From: Pseudomonas poae
GTDB taxonomy: Bacteria; Pseudomonadota; Gammaproteobacteria; Pseudomonadales; Pseudomonadaceae
Assembly: GCF_001439785.1 (NCBI RefSeq)
Contig: NZ_JYLI01000007.1
Location: forward strand, 186,001-250,000
Length of the DNA stretch: 64,000 nucleotides
Reading direction: 5' to 3'
The position numbers were made by a program, and so were the translations under genes. Position 1 is the first letter of the stretch. Each line of letters opens with the position of its first letter. The notes beneath the pieces are model-generated. The model was not told the DNA's origin. It did not search any database and saw nothing but the letters and a program-made list of their open reading frames with translations. Below, piece after piece: positions 1-9,731 of the stretch.

Positions 1-2139
1 CTTGCCGGCGCCAAACAGGTCGCCAACGATGTTCATGCCCGACATCAGCGGGCCTTCGATCACCTCGATCGGGCGCGCGAACGACTGGCGCGATTCTTCG
101 GTGTCTTCAACGATGTGCGTAGTGATGCCCTTGACCAACGCGTGTTCCAGGCGCTTGTTCACCGGCCAGCCGCGCCATTCTTCGGTCTCTGCTTCCTTGA
201 CGCTGCCGTCGCCCTTGTACTTGTCGGCGATGGCGAGCAGGGCGTCGGTGCCTTCCGGAGTGCGGTTGAGCACCACGTCTTCCACCGCATCGCGCAGCTC
301 GGCGGGAATCTGATCGTAGATCTCCAGTTGGCCGGCGTTGACGATGCCCATGCTCAGGCCGTTGCGGATCGCATACAACAGGAACACCGAGTGGATCGCT
401 TCGCGCACCGGGTTGTTGCCGCGGAACGAGAACGACACGTTGGACACGCCGCCTGAGGTCAGTGCATACGGCAGCTCGTCGCGGATGTAGGCGCAGGCGT
501 TGATGAAGTCGACGGCGTAGTTGTTGTGCTCCTCGATACCGGTGGCGACCGCGAAGATGTTCGGGTCGAAGATGATGTCTTCCGGCGGGAAGCCGACTTC
601 ATTCACCAGAATGTCGTAGGAGCGTTTGCAGATTTCCTTCTTGCGCGCTTCGGTGTCGGCCTGGCCGGCTTCGTCGAACGCCATGACCACCACGGCTGCG
701 CCATAGCGCTTGCACAGTTTGGCGTGATGAATGAACTGCTCCACGCCTTCCTTCATGCTGATGGAGTTGACGATGCCCTTGCCCTGGATGCACTTGAGGC
801 CGGCTTCGATCACCTCCCACTTGGAGGAGTCGATCATGATCGGCACGCGGGAGATGTCCGGCTCGCCGGCAATCAGATTGAGGAAGGTCACCATGGCCTT
901 CTTCGAATCGAGCATGCCCTCGTCCATGTTGATGTCGATCACCTGCGCGCCGGCTTCCACCTGCTGCAGGGCGACTTCCAGGGCTTCGGTGTAGTTGTCT
1001 TCACGGATCAACCGGGCAAAGCGCGCGGAACCGGTGATGTTGGTGCGCTCGCCGACGTTGACGAACAGCGAGCTGCGATCGATGGTGAACGGCTCCAGCC
1101 CCGACAGGCGGCAGGCCTTGGGAATGTCCGGGATCGCGCGCGGTGCATAACCGGCCACGGCATTGGCGATGGCTTCAATGTGGCCGGGGGTGGTGCCGCA
1201 GCAGCCGCCGACAATATTGAGGAAGCCACTTTGGGCGAACTCTTCGATGACCTTGGCGGTTTGCGATGGCAGTTCATCGTACTCGCCGAATTCGTTGGGC
1301 AGGCCGGCGTTGGGGTGCGCGGACACATGGGTGTTGGCCTTGTTCGACAGCTCTTCCAGGTACGGGCGCAGGTCGCTGGCGCCGAGGGCGCAGTTCAGGC
1401 CGACGGAAATCGGCTTGGCGTGGGCCACGGAGTTCCAGAACGCTTCGGTGGTCTGGCCCGACAGGGTGCGGCCGGAGGCGTCGGTAATAGTGCCGGAAAT
1501 CATGATCGGCAGTTCGACGCCCAGCGCCTCGAACACACCCTGTACGGCGAAGATCGCCGCTTTGGCGTTGAGGGTGTCGAAGATGGTCTCGATCAGGATC
1601 AGATCGGCGCCGCCTTCGATCAGGCCCTTGGTGGCCTCGGTGTAGTTGTCCACCAGTTCATCGAAGGTCACGTTGCGGTAGCCGGGGTTGTTCACGTCCG
1701 GTGACAGCGAGCAGGTGCGGCTGGTAGGGCCAAGCACCCCGGCGACGAAGCGCGGCTTGGCCGGGTTTTCGAGGGTCTTGGCGTCGGCCACCTGGCGCGC
1801 CAGACGGGCGCCTTCCACGTTCAATTCATAGGCCAGCTCTTCCATGCCGTAGTCGGCCATGGAGATGCGCGTGGCGTTGAAGGTGTTGGTTTCCAGAATG
1901 TCGGCACCGGCGTCCAGATAGGCCTTCTCGATACCGCCGATCACGTCCGGACGGGTGATCACCAGCAAGTCGTTGTTGCCCTTGACGTCGCTCGGCCAGT
2001 CGGCGAAGCGCTTGCCGCGATAATCCTGCTCTTCGAGCTTGTAGCTCTGGATCATCGTGCCCATGCCGCCATCGAGGATCAGGATACGGTCCTTGAGGGC
2101 TTGGTGAAGGGCTTGCAGGCGAGCGCTACGATCGGACAT
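1..2139 (-). CDS. metH: Cobalamin-dependent methionine synthase, N-terminal 713 residues (runs off the window)
   Basis: Transfers a methyl group from 5-methyltetrahydrofolate to homocysteine through bound methylcobalamin, the last step of methionine synthesis, in the cytoplasm. The frame is open without a stop from the ATG at 2139 to base 1, 713 codons. It begins [19 protein letters not shown] and reaches the homocysteine-binding domain with [12 protein letters not shown] (about residues 20-31), GLNCALG and the zinc motif [11 protein letters not shown]. The pterin-binding domain follows ([16 protein letters not shown]), and the cobalamin cap begins ([11 protein letters not shown]). E. coli MetH has 1227 residues, so the B12-binding and reactivation domains lie beyond the left edge. 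A MetR-type operator lies about 80 bases upstream of the start. Identity is certain. Need for cobalamin fits the B12 genes nearby. Confidence 0.97.
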   Translation of the reverse strand, partial: MSDRSARLQALHQALKDRILILDGGMGTMIQSYKLEEQDYRGKRFADWPSDVKGNNDLLVITRPDVIGGIEKAYLDAGADILETNTFNATRISMADYGMEELAYELNVEGARLARQVADAKTLENPAKPRFVAGVLGPTSRTCSLSPDVNNPGYRNVTFDELVDNYTEATKGLIEGGADLILIETIFDTLNAKAAIFAVQGVFEALGVELPIMISGTITDASGRTLSGQTTEAFWNSVAHAKPISVGLNCALGASDLRPYLEELSNKANTHVSAHPNAGLPNEFGEYDELPSQTAKVIEEFAQSGFLNIVGGCCGTTPGHIEAIANAVAGYAPRAIPDIPKACRLSGLEPFTIDRSSLFVNVGERTNITGSARFARLIREDNYTEALEVALQQVEAGAQVIDINMDEGMLDSKKAMVTFLNLIAGEPDISRVPIMIDSSKWEVIEAGLKCIQGKGIVNSISMKEGVEQFIHHAKLCKRYGAAVVVMAFDEAGQADTEARKKEICKRSYDILVNEVGFPPEDIIFDPNIFAVATGIEEHNNYAVDFINACAYIRDELPYALTSGGVSNVSFSFRGNNPVREAIHSVFLLYAIRNGLSMGIVNAGQLEIYDQIPAELRDAVEDVVLNRTPEGTDALLAIADKYKGDGSVKEAETEEWRGWPVNKRLEHALVKGITTHIVEDTEESRQSFARPIEVIEGPLMSGMNIVGDLFGAGK

Positions 2140-2219
2140 GGGACTACTCTGGGTCAGGCATTACGAAGGGCGTGAATCATAGCAAACCTGTGCCGATTTT
2201 GAGCGTGTGCGGTTTTTCA

Positions 2220-2232
2220 TGAATATCGTTCA
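2220..2232. promoter_or_regulatory. Predicted MetR operator between metH and cti
   Basis: The 13-base sequence TGAATATCGTTCA fits the MetR consensus TGAA-N5-TTCA with both half-sites perfect. It is centred about 87 bases upstream of the metH start codon. MetR with homocysteine activates metH in enterobacteria, so the position is functionally sensible. It lies 71 bases before the cti start, but regulation of cti by it is not implied. Found by eye only. Confidence 0.6.
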
Positions 2233-2303
2233 TGTTGGTGTCGCTACTGGCCCGGTAGAATCGCCGCACTTTACATCGCACGCATTGAATCGGGACCGGA
2301 TAC

Positions 2304-4595
2304 ATGTCACTTCGTCTTATCGTCAGCGCCGCCCTGGCCTTGATCGCCGGCAGCGCTTACGCAGAAGGTCCCGCCCCGGCGATCTCCTATACCCGCGACA
2401 TTCAACCGATCTTTACCGAGAAGTGCGTGGCCTGCCATGCCTGCTACGACTCTGCGTGCCAGCTCAACCTGGGCAGCGCCGAGGGCGCAGCGCGGGGCGC
2501 GAGCAAAATGCCGGTGTATGACGGTGAGCGCAGCCAGGCGGCACCGAGCACGCGTTTGTTCTACGACGCGTTCGGCAAGCAGGCGTGGCAGCAAAAGGGC
2601 TTCTATTCGGTGCTGGACGCCCAGGGCAGCCAGGCCGCCCTGATGGCGCGCATGCTGGAGTTGGGGCACAACGCGCCGCTGCAAGCCAATGCCAAGCTGC
2701 CTGACGATATTGTGCTGGGCCTCAATCGCGCAAACATGTGCGCAACCCCTGCCGAATTCAATGGCTACGCGGGCGCCCATCCCAGGGAAGGCATGCCGCT
2801 GGCGGTAACCGGCCTGACCGACCAGCAATACCAGACCCTGCAGCGCTGGCTGGCGTCCGGTGCACCGATCGACGAGCAAGGCCTGGCGCCGAGTGCCAGG
2901 GAGGCGCTGCAGGTGCAACAGTGGGAGAACCTGTTCAACCAGCCCGGCGCCCGCGAGAGCCTGGTGGCCCGTTGGCTGTTCGAGCATCTGTATCTGGCGC
3001 ATATCCACTTCGAGAACGGCGAGCCGGGGCATTTCTTCCAGTGGGTGCGCTCGCGCACCCCGAGTGGGCAGCCCATCGACCTGATCGCTACGCGTCGCCC
3101 TAACGATGACCCGGGCACCCAGGTGTACTACCGCCTGTGGCCGGTGCAGGGGGTGATCGTGCATAAAACCCACATCACTTACCCGTTCAGCGCCGCGAAG
3201 ATGGCGCGCATCCGGCAGCTCTTCTACGCCGGTGACTGGCAGGTCAGCGCCTTGCCCGGCTACGGTCCTGGTCGTCGCGCCAACCCGTTCGAGACCTTCG
3301 AGGCCATCCCGGCCAAGGCGCGCTACCAGTTCATGCTCGATAACGCCGAGTATTTCGTGCGCACCTTCATTCGTGGGCCCGTATGCCGTGGACAGATCGC
3401 CACGGACGTGATTCGCGACAACTTCTGGACCCTGTTCCAGGACCCTGAGCACGACCTGTACATCACCGATGCGCGCTATCGCGGCCAGGCCACGCCGCTG
3501 CTCGCGATGCCCGGGCAGAACGATGAGGTGGGCAGCGTGCTGGGGCTGTGGCTGAGCTACCGCGACAAGCGCAATCAATACGAAGCGCTGCGTCGAGACA
3601 GCTACGCCGACCTGCCGCCGCCGGCGTGGTCAACGTTGTGGGCGGGTAATGACAATGCCTTGCTGAGCATCTTCCGCCACTTCGACAGCGCGTCCGTGAC
3701 CAAAGGCCTGATCGGTGAAGTGCCGCAGACGATGTGGCTGTTCGATTACCCGCTGCTCGAGCGCACTTATTACCAGTTGGCGGTGAATTTCGACGTGTTT
3801 GGCAACGTCGCACATCAGGCCCAGACCCGACTGTATTTCGACTTGATCCGCAATGGCGCCGAGCAGAATTTTCTGCGCCTGATGCCGGCCGATAGCCGTG
3901 AGTCGTTCCTCGATGACTGGTACCAGAACAGCGGCAAGCTCAAGATGTGGCTGGATTACGAAGCCATTGATGACACCACGCCCAGCGGCCTGCATCTGGA
4001 TGAAAAGCACCCCGAACGCGATTTTTCCCGGCAGTTGCTGACGCGTTATGCCGCGTTGAATGCAAGTCCAGATCCGATCAACCGCTGTTCGGGCGCCTAT
4101 TGTTCGCGCGACGGCATCGGGCCTGAATTGCAGAATGCAGAACAGGCGCTGAGCCGCCTGACCTCGCGCCCGGCCGCCGGGCTCAAGGTCATTGAGCAGT
4201 TGCCCGAGGCGACGATGCTGCGTATCGAAACCGCCAGCGGCAAGCGCGAGGTCTACAGCCTCCTGCGCAATCGCGCCCACAGCAACGTCGCGTTTCTCTT
4301 GGGTGAGGCCTATCGCTATCAGCCGGGCCTGGACACCTTGACGGTCTACCCCGGCGTACTCAGCAGCTACCCCAACTTCATGTTCGCGCTCAAGGCGCAG
4401 GAAGTGCCCGAGTTCGTGGCCCAGATGGAGCAGGTCACGGATGCCGCGGGCTTTGAAAAAATTGTCGACCACTGGGGTATACGCCGCAGCCATCCGCTGT
4501 TCTGGCAGTACTTTCACGATTTGTCGCAGTACCTGCGGGAAACCACGCCGGTGGAAGAGGGCGTACTTGACATGAATCGCTATGAGAATCTGTGA
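2304..4595 (+). CDS. cti: Fatty acid cis/trans isomerase (periplasmic, c-type heme)
   Basis: Converts cis-unsaturated acyl chains of membrane phospholipids to trans, a rapid response of Pseudomonas to solvents and heat. The 763-residue product begins with a signal peptide (MSLRLIVSAALALIAGSAYA, cleaved before EGPAP). This is followed by the c-type heme motif CVACH at about residues 41-45, inside a Cys-rich stretch (ACYDSACQLNLGS) typical of Cti. Length agrees with the known Pseudomonas proteins (about 760-770). The gene stands alone: metH is divergent and nfuA begins 100 bases downstream with its own leader. Nothing looks broken. Confidence 0.95.
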   Translation: MSLRLIVSAALALIAGSAYAEGPAPAISYTRDIQPIFTEKCVACHACYDSACQLNLGSAEGAARGASKMPVYDGERSQAAPSTRLFYDAFGKQAWQQKGFYSVLDAQGSQAALMARMLELGHNAPLQANAKLPDDIVLGLNRANMCATPAEFNGYAGAHPREGMPLAVTGLTDQQYQTLQRWLASGAPIDEQGLAPSAREALQVQQWENLFNQPGARESLVARWLFEHLYLAHIHFENGEPGHFFQWVRSRTPSGQPIDLIATRRPNDDPGTQVYYRLWPVQGVIVHKTHITYPFSAAKMARIRQLFYAGDWQVSALPGYGPGRRANPFETFEAIPAKARYQFMLDNAEYFVRTFIRGPVCRGQIATDVIRDNFWTLFQDPEHDLYITDARYRGQATPLLAMPGQNDEVGSVLGLWLSYRDKRNQYEALRRDSYADLPPPAWSTLWAGNDNALLSIFRHFDSASVTKGLIGEVPQTMWLFDYPLLERTYYQLAVNFDVFGNVAHQAQTRLYFDLIRNGAEQNFLRLMPADSRESFLDDWYQNSGKLKMWLDYEAIDDTTPSGLHLDEKHPERDFSRQLLTRYAALNASPDPINRCSGAYCSRDGIGPELQNAEQALSRLTSRPAAGLKVIEQLPEATMLRIETASGKREVYSLLRNRAHSNVAFLLGEAYRYQPGLDTLTVYPGVLSSYPNFMFALKAQEVPEFVAQMEQVTDAAGFEKIVDHWGIRRSHPLFWQYFHDLSQYLRETTPVEEGVLDMNRYENL

Positions 4596-4686
4596 ACGCG
4601 TTGGTGGCCTCGCCACTATCCCGACAAAAACACTCGGACTTTGTACCTGCGTAATAATTTGGCGTAAACTCCCCCCAAGCCTGTGA

Positions 4687-5280
<594 letters not shown>

Positions 5281-5300
5281 GTAAGGCGTTCACTGCGAAC

Positions 5301-5330
5301 AAAAAACGGCGCCCGTGAGCGCCGTTTTTT
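5301..5330. terminator. Bidirectional Rho-independent terminator
   Basis: AAAAAACGGCGC, a six-base loop, then GCGCCGTTTTTT form a perfect 12-bp stem with A and T tracts on either side. It can end nfuA on the plus strand and the cobM operon on the minus strand. Confidence 0.88.
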
Positions 5331-5389
5331 ATGCTTTGAATTCATGCGTTTACATCATGTATCTAACAAATCAGATCATCTGTGTTCAT

Positions 5390-6136
5390 TCAAGGGCGGT
5401 AGAGGTGAGCATGCCCGGCGCGATACAGCGATGAATCACCAAAGCTGTCACTGGCCAGCACTCGGCCCACCACAATCAACGCCGTACGCCGAAAGCCCTT
5501 GGCCGCGACTTTGCCGGCAATATCGCTGAGCGTGCCCACCACCCAATCCTGATCCGGCCACGTTGCACGGTGCACCACCGCAATCGGGCAGTCAGCGCCA
5601 TAGTGCGGCAGCAGTTGGGCGACGATCTTTTCCAGGTGATTGACCCCAAGATGGATCGCCATTGTGGTGCCATGCCGCGCCAGGCTGTCGAAGTCCTCGC
5701 CGTCCGGCATGCGGGTCTTGTCGGCGTAGCGGGTCAGGATGACGCTCTGGGCGATGTCCGGCAGGGTCAGTTCGGTTTCCAGCAGCGCGGCGCAGGCGGC
5801 TACCGCCGTGACGCCCGGGATGATCTGGAAGGGAATGTTCAGCTCGCGCAAATGCCGGATCTGTTCGCCAATAGCCCCGTACAGGCTCGGATCGCCTGAG
5901 TGCACGCGGGCCACATCCTGGCCGCTGGCGTGGGCGACCTTGATCAACTCAATGATTTGTTCCAGGTGCAGCTCGGCGCTGTTGACCACCTGATGCGCCT
6001 GATGGCCTTCCAGCACCGCCGCTGGCACCAGCGAGCCGGCGTAGATGATCACCGGGCAACTGCGGATCAGCCGCTGGCCCTTGACGGTGATCAATTCCGG
6101 GTCGCCTGGGCCTGCGCCGATAAAGTAAACGGTCAT
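5390..6136 (-). CDS. cobM: Precorrin-4 C11-methyltransferase
   Basis: S-adenosylmethionine-dependent methylation of precorrin-4 at C11, giving precorrin-5, in the aerobic cobalamin pathway. The start is placed at the ATG giving MTVYFIGAGPGDPELITVKG, because this is the canonical tetrapyrrole-methylase N-terminus; the frame is open 14 codons further upstream. Motifs seen are the glycine-rich GAGPGDPE (residues about 7-14), VIIYAGSLVP, and VHSGDPSLYGAIGEQ (the conserved GDP loop). The length of 248 residues is normal. It is the last gene of the minus-strand cbtB-cbtA-cobE-cobM run behind the riboswitch at 7598-7790. Confidence 0.95.
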   Translation of the reverse strand: MTVYFIGAGPGDPELITVKGQRLIRSCPVIIYAGSLVPAAVLEGHQAHQVVNSAELHLEQIIELIKVAHASGQDVARVHSGDPSLYGAIGEQIRHLRELNIPFQIIPGVTAVAACAALLETELTLPDIAQSVILTRYADKTRMPDGEDFDSLARHGTTMAIHLGVNHLEKIVAQLLPHYGADCPIAVVHRATWPDQDWVVGTLSDIAGKVAAKGFRRTALIVVGRVLASDSFGDSSLYRAGHAHLYRP

Positions 6137-6204
6137 GGGAGTTCCTGTGGGGGTAGGGCGAGCATGAAAAATGCTCATGATCGAGCAGGGCGATTATCGG
6201 GGTT

Positions 6205-6597
6205 TCAGCCAGCGCAGGCCAACGCAAAGGTCGCCTTGGCGTTTTTTCTGCGGCTGATCAACAAGCGGGCAGGGGCGCCCGCGAGCTGTTCGGCCAGAGC
6301 GAGCGCGGCACTTTCGGCAATCCCATGGCAACCGGTGTGGGCAAAGGCGGCCGCTGATTTGTGGCTCAGGCGGTCCTCATAACTCGCCAGTTGCGCGGCG
6401 CTGAAACACAGCAACGGCAATTGCAGCAGGTGAGCCAGGGCGATCAACCCCGGCTCCTCACGTTTGCGATCAATGCTGGCCAGCGCGCTTAACCGCTGGC
6501 GCTCTATGCCCGCTTCGGCGAGGGCGCCGTCAAGCAGCGTCAGCAGGGTGTGAACATCACACCCGCGCTGACATCCCAGTCCCGCAGCCAGAATCAT
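6205..6597 (-). CDS. cobE: Cobalamin biosynthesis protein CobE (CbiG C-terminal family)
   Basis: A 130-residue protein of the CobE/CbiG-C family, involved in the ring-contraction stage of cobalamin synthesis. Its exact biochemical role is poorly defined. Recognisable are MILAAGLGCQRGCDVHTLL at the N-terminus, the LASIDRKREEPGL motif, and FSAAQL followed by the SAAFAHTGCHGIAESAALAL segment that is characteristic of the family. The start ATG overlaps the cbtA stop codon (ATGA), so the two genes are probably translationally coupled. The frame stays open upstream of the chosen start, but the family begins here. Confidence 0.9.
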   Translation of the reverse strand: MILAAGLGCQRGCDVHTLLTLLDGALAEAGIERQRLSALASIDRKREEPGLIALAHLLQLPLLCFSAAQLASYEDRLSHKSAAAFAHTGCHGIAESAALALAEQLAGAPARLLISRRKNAKATFALACAG

Positions 6598-7286
6598 GCC
6601 GAGTATTGACCGTCGCGGTTGCGCCGGAACAGCCAGGCGCTGATCAGACCCAAGGCCAGCCAGAACGCGACGTTGGTCAACTGCGAGGCGATCTTGAACT
6701 GCGCTTCGAGGGCCTCGGGTGCGAGCATTGCATGCACTTCGGGCTGTGGCGCGCCGATCACATGGGGCACCGCCAGGATCGCCACGCCGAGGACTTTGAG
6801 CAGCCAGTTGTGGCCGAACACGATCAGCGCAATACCGGCGGCCGTGGACGCGGCGGTGCCGATCCACCAGGTCTGGCGCAGCGCCAGGTCGGCGGCGGCG
6901 GTGCCGGGCAACTCCGGCGGCAGGCCCAGGGTGGGCGCCAGCACAAAAGTGGCGTAGCCCGCCAGTCCCCACAGCAGGCCCTGGGCCGTACGAGTCGGCG
7001 CGCGCAGGGTGTAGAGACCGGCCAGCATCAGCGCGAAACCCACCGCCACCACCAGGTTGCCGCCGGTGGTCGACAGCACCCGCTGCCAGCCATCTTCCGG
7101 CTCCCAGGCCTGGGCATCGTGCATATGGGCGGCGTGTTCATGCGCCACCTCGGTCGCAATCGGCGCTTTCTCGAACGTTTCGGCCTGCAGAATCAACGGG
7201 GCGACCCAGAAGCTTTGCAGCAGAGTCAGCAGCAGGGCGGCCAGCAGGCCGGTAAAGCCAGCGGTTTGCGCAATACGCTTGATCAT
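6594..7286 (-). CDS. cbtA: Cobalt transporter subunit CbtA
   Basis: Inner-membrane protein of the CbtAB cobalt uptake system, a B12-regulated family named from genome context. The 230-residue protein begins MIKRIAQTAGFTGLLAALLL and shows about five hydrophobic segments. It has a His-rich loop HEHAAHMHDAQAWEPEDGW near residues 48-66, and a conserved TWWIGTAASTAAGIALI segment. The start at 7286 was chosen over the upstream-open frame because it gives the family N-terminus. It lies 11 bases after cbtB and overlaps cobE by four bases, within the riboswitch-controlled operon. Confidence 0.92.
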   Translation of the reverse strand: MIKRIAQTAGFTGLLAALLLTLLQSFWVAPLILQAETFEKAPIATEVAHEHAAHMHDAQAWEPEDGWQRVLSTTGGNLVVAVGFALMLAGLYTLRAPTRTAQGLLWGLAGYATFVLAPTLGLPPELPGTAAADLALRQTWWIGTAASTAAGIALIVFGHNWLLKVLGVAILAVPHVIGAPQPEVHAMLAPEALEAQFKIASQLTNVAFWLALGLISAWLFRRNRDGQYSA

Positions 7287-7297
7287 GTCGTCAGACC

Positions 7298-7486
7298 TCA
7301 GTGGCACGGGAACGCGGCGCTGTGGCGGGTATCGTGGGCAGCATTGTGCACCGCCTCGATATGCGAGAACCCGGCGAAATACACCAGGCATGCGCCGAGT
7401 ATCGATGCACCGATGGCGGCGGTGAGGCGTTGGCTCAGCGTGGTGGTGTGGCGGGCGGTGGGCGAGGTGCTGCTGATGATCGACAT
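7298..7486 (-). CDS. cbtB: Cobalt transporter subunit CbtB
   Basis: A 62-residue protein with one transmembrane helix (LTAAIGASILGACLVYFAGF, about residues 21-40) and a C-terminal His-rich tail (HIEAVHNAAHDTRHSAAFPCH starts about residue 42), the hallmark of CbtB. It is believed to bind cobalt and work with CbtA. It is the first gene of the operon and the first coding region downstream of the cobalamin riboswitch. Confidence 0.92.
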   Translation of the reverse strand: MSIISSTSPTARHTTTLSQRLTAAIGASILGACLVYFAGFSHIEAVHNAAHDTRHSAAFPCH

Positions 7487-7529
7487 GGCGCGTCCCTATC
7501 AAGTGTCTGGGCGAAACGAGCGCATGCAA

Positions 7530-7556
7530 AACCCCGCGAGCCGGGCGCGCGGGGTT
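7530..7556 (-). terminator. GC-rich hairpin of the cbtB riboswitch expression platform
   Basis: AACCCCGCG and CGCGGGGTT form a perfect 9-bp stem with a 9-base loop. On the minus strand it is followed by only a short U run (TTTTGCAT including stem bases). It sits between the cobalamin riboswitch aptamer and the cbtB start, so it is probably the regulated hairpin. Whether it stops transcription or hides the ribosome site cannot be decided here. Confidence 0.5.
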
Positions 7557-7597
7557 CGAACAGCGCCCGCCCACCGCGGGTTTGTTATCTGATTTTT

Positions 7598-7790
7598 CGG
7601 GCCGGTCTCCGGGCTTGCGAGGGACGCTGGGTCAAAAAGCATCGCCTTCCCATGCCTGCTGGCACAGTGGATCTGACGCTTCACTCGCTTACCGTTGCGG
7701 GGGCAGCACCGGCCTTGTCATACCCTGGCATTGCAGGCCCTGACTCACCGGTTTCCCGTTTCACCCTGTGAAGGGCACCCGAAACAAGAT
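7598..7790 (-). promoter_or_regulatory. Cobalamin riboswitch upstream of cbtB-cbtA-cobE-cobM
   Basis: Read on the minus strand, the segment holds the B12-box core GCTGCCCCCGCAACGGTAA (around 7689-7707), GGCATGGGAAGGCGATGC, and the closing AGCCCGGAGACCGGCC (around 7600-7615), in the right order and spacing for the cobalamin aptamer. Adenosylcobalamin binding normally lowers expression of the genes downstream. Here these are a cobalt transporter and two biosynthetic genes. The outer limits are approximate. Confidence 0.93.
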
Positions 7791-7991
7791 GTACAGGAAA
7801 ACACGAGCATGACCGGGCGTCAATTGAGGCGGGCGATAACGAATATTTGTGAAGGACATGCGTACTGGCGTTTTTGCCAAGTAATACCCTTAATTAGTTT
7901 ATAGGCCTGATGCACTTTTTTTTCAGTATCGATTATTGGATGGTAGGCGCGCTGAAGTTGATGTTGCCCATTAAGTAAATAAGGCTTTTTT

Positions 7992-9386
7992 ATGTCTGTT
8001 ATATCTCGCGCCAGTTTTAACACACCCTTTGTTAATCAAAATATTGTAGATCCGAATGTTGAAGCCGCTGGCCCGCAGTACAAGGCCCAGCAGGCTGGCG
8101 ATCCGTATTATCGTGCAGGGTCCGGCAAGCCGTCCTGGTCCACCCGTCAAGCCGCCAACCAGATCGATCGAAGACAGCGCCGGTTGCAGGACCGCGATAA
8201 AGATAAAACAGTGCGTGTGGGTTATACGTTTCGCGAAGTTGCACCAGCGGAGACCCGCTTTAATCAAACCCAGCAAGAGCAGGCCCGTCTTTCAATGCAG
8301 TCCTGGTCGGATGTTGCGAATATCGAGTTCAAGGAAGAAGCCGCTGCGCCGGAAGGCCAGTTACGGTTCGTCAACAGCAGGGCGATAAACTTCGCCGATG
8401 CCACATTTTCCGAAAAAGCGGGGCGGGTGCGCGTGAACCCGAACTATTGGGCCAACCGTGCGCCAGCCGTGAACGGCTTTGGTCGCCATACACTGACCCA
8501 CGAAATCGGCCACTTGCTGGGCGCCGCGCACACCGGTGACTACGACGCGGCGCGTGGGCCGAGCAACTACGACGAGCATGCCATCTTCGCCCAGGACAGC
8601 CGGGCCTACTCGGTCATGAGCTATTTCGACGCGAGCGATACCGGCCAGGATCACCAGGGCGAGTATGCGTCGGCACCGCTGATGACCGACATCGCCTGGG
8701 CCCAAAAGGCCTACGGCGCCAATTACCGGACCCGTAACACGGATACCACCTACGGCTTCAACTCCAATACCCGGCGCGACGATCTTTCACTGGTGTCCCC
8801 ACGGGACGGCGCCGTGTTCTGTGTCTGGGACGGCGGCGGAAACGATACGCTGGATTTCTCCGGCTATTACCAGAACCAGGTGATCAACCTGAACGCTGAA
8901 ACCTTCTCCGACGTCGGTGGCAAGAAGGGCAATGTCTCCATCGCCAGGGACGTTACCCTGGAGAACGCCATCGGCGGTTCCGGCAATGATGTGTTGACCG
9001 GCAACGCAGCCGACAACCGGCTCAAGGGCGGTGGCGGCGCTGATCGGCTGGAGGGCGGGGCAGGCCGCGATACCTTCGTGTACGACACCTTCACCGATTC
9101 GACATTACGCAGCCCCGACCTGTTGACCGACTTCGTCACCGGCCAGGACAAAATCGATATATCCGCATTGTTGCGCAAGCAGGGTCTTCATGACCTCACC
9201 TTCGTCAACCGGCTCTCCGGCCGGCCCGGTGAGGCAGGGTTGGGCTGCGATCCGCAAAAAAACGAGTCGTGGCTGGTGCTTGACCTCACAGGCGATGGCG
9301 AAATTGATTTCTACCTGGAAAGCCAGGGGCGCATAGCGCTCGCCGACATCGTGACGGATGTGCCCATCAAGCATCGCTATGTGTAG
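7992..9386 (+). CDS. Serralysin-family RTX zinc metalloprotease (AprA-like)
   Basis: A 464-residue secreted protease of the AprA/serralysin family, without an N-terminal signal peptide, as expected for type I secretion. It has the zinc motif HEIGHLLGAAH (about residues 168-178) and the Met-turn SVMSYF. Glycine-rich calcium-binding repeats follow at about residues 325-360 (GGSGNDVLT, GNAADNRLK, GGGGADRLE, GGAGRDTFV). The C-terminal targeting domain contains FVTGQDKIDIS and LVLDLTGDGEIDFYL. Serralysins usually have about 470-480 residues and end in Asp plus three hydrophobics. This one ends in KHRYV, with an Asp-Ile-Val 12-14 residues from the end. No aprDEF exporter or AprI inhibitor is adjacent. 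It lies between two cobalamin riboswitches. Its leader (7810-7990) is markedly AT-rich compared with its neighbours. AAGG lies 7 bases before the ATG. Confidence 0.92.
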   Translation: MSVISRASFNTPFVNQNIVDPNVEAAGPQYKAQQAGDPYYRAGSGKPSWSTRQAANQIDRRQRRLQDRDKDKTVRVGYTFREVAPAETRFNQTQQEQARLSMQSWSDVANIEFKEEAAAPEGQLRFVNSRAINFADATFSEKAGRVRVNPNYWANRAPAVNGFGRHTLTHEIGHLLGAAHTGDYDAARGPSNYDEHAIFAQDSRAYSVMSYFDASDTGQDHQGEYASAPLMTDIAWAQKAYGANYRTRNTDTTYGFNSNTRRDDLSLVSPRDGAVFCVWDGGGNDTLDFSGYYQNQVINLNAETFSDVGGKKGNVSIARDVTLENAIGGSGNDVLTGNAADNRLKGGGGADRLEGGAGRDTFVYDTFTDSTLRSPDLLTDFVTGQDKIDISALLRKQGLHDLTFVNRLSGRPGEAGLGCDPQKNESWLVLDLTGDGEIDFYLESQGRIALADIVTDVPIKHRYV

Positions 9387-9449
9387 ATCAGTCGCCCGTG
9401 TCCCGGGTTTGCGACGTTGACCGCTCGCCACGCACTGCGTAGCCTTGCG

Positions 9450-9632
9450 GGTTCGAGGTTCTTCGGCCCAGGCCGAAGCTAAGAAGGGAACGCGGTTCAA
9501 GCCGCGGCTGCCCCCGCAACTGTGAAGGGTTCTGCTGACTGCCACGCCACTGCCAATCCGGCGGGAAGGCGCAGTTGGCGCCGGTCGCAAGACCCGCAAG
9601 CCCCAAGCCAGGAGACCTGCCTCGCTACCGAT
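9450..9632 (+). promoter_or_regulatory. Cobalamin riboswitch upstream of cobW-cobN-chlI/chlD
   Basis: Contains the B12-box core GCTGCCCCCGCAACTGTGAA at 9507-9526, CCACGCCACTG, GGCGGGAAGGCGC, and the closing AGCCAGGAGACCTGCC at 9606-9621, in aptamer order. About 100 bases separate it from the cobW ATG. These include a small hairpin (TGCCC..GGGCA) overlapping the presumed cobW ribosome site, which suggests translational control. No gene is seen in the rest of 9387-9731. Confidence 0.93.
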
Positions 9633-9731
9633 TTTCCACTTCAACCGGGCGGGGTGATCCGGTGACGAAATCCGCTGCTGCGCGCCGCCGCAGGGCCACT
9701 CGTCCCGTATGCCCGCCCAAAGGGGCATCCG

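Noticed and set aside
526..1704. A 392-codon plus-strand frame
   Set aside because: It is the mirror of metH; the opposite strand carries unmistakable MetH motifs.
7487..7991. Small open frames in the riboswitch and AT-rich leader region (for example 7820-8023 minus, 7695-7904 plus)
   Set aside because: No ribosome sites or family resemblance, and they overlap the riboswitch aptamer or the protease gene start.
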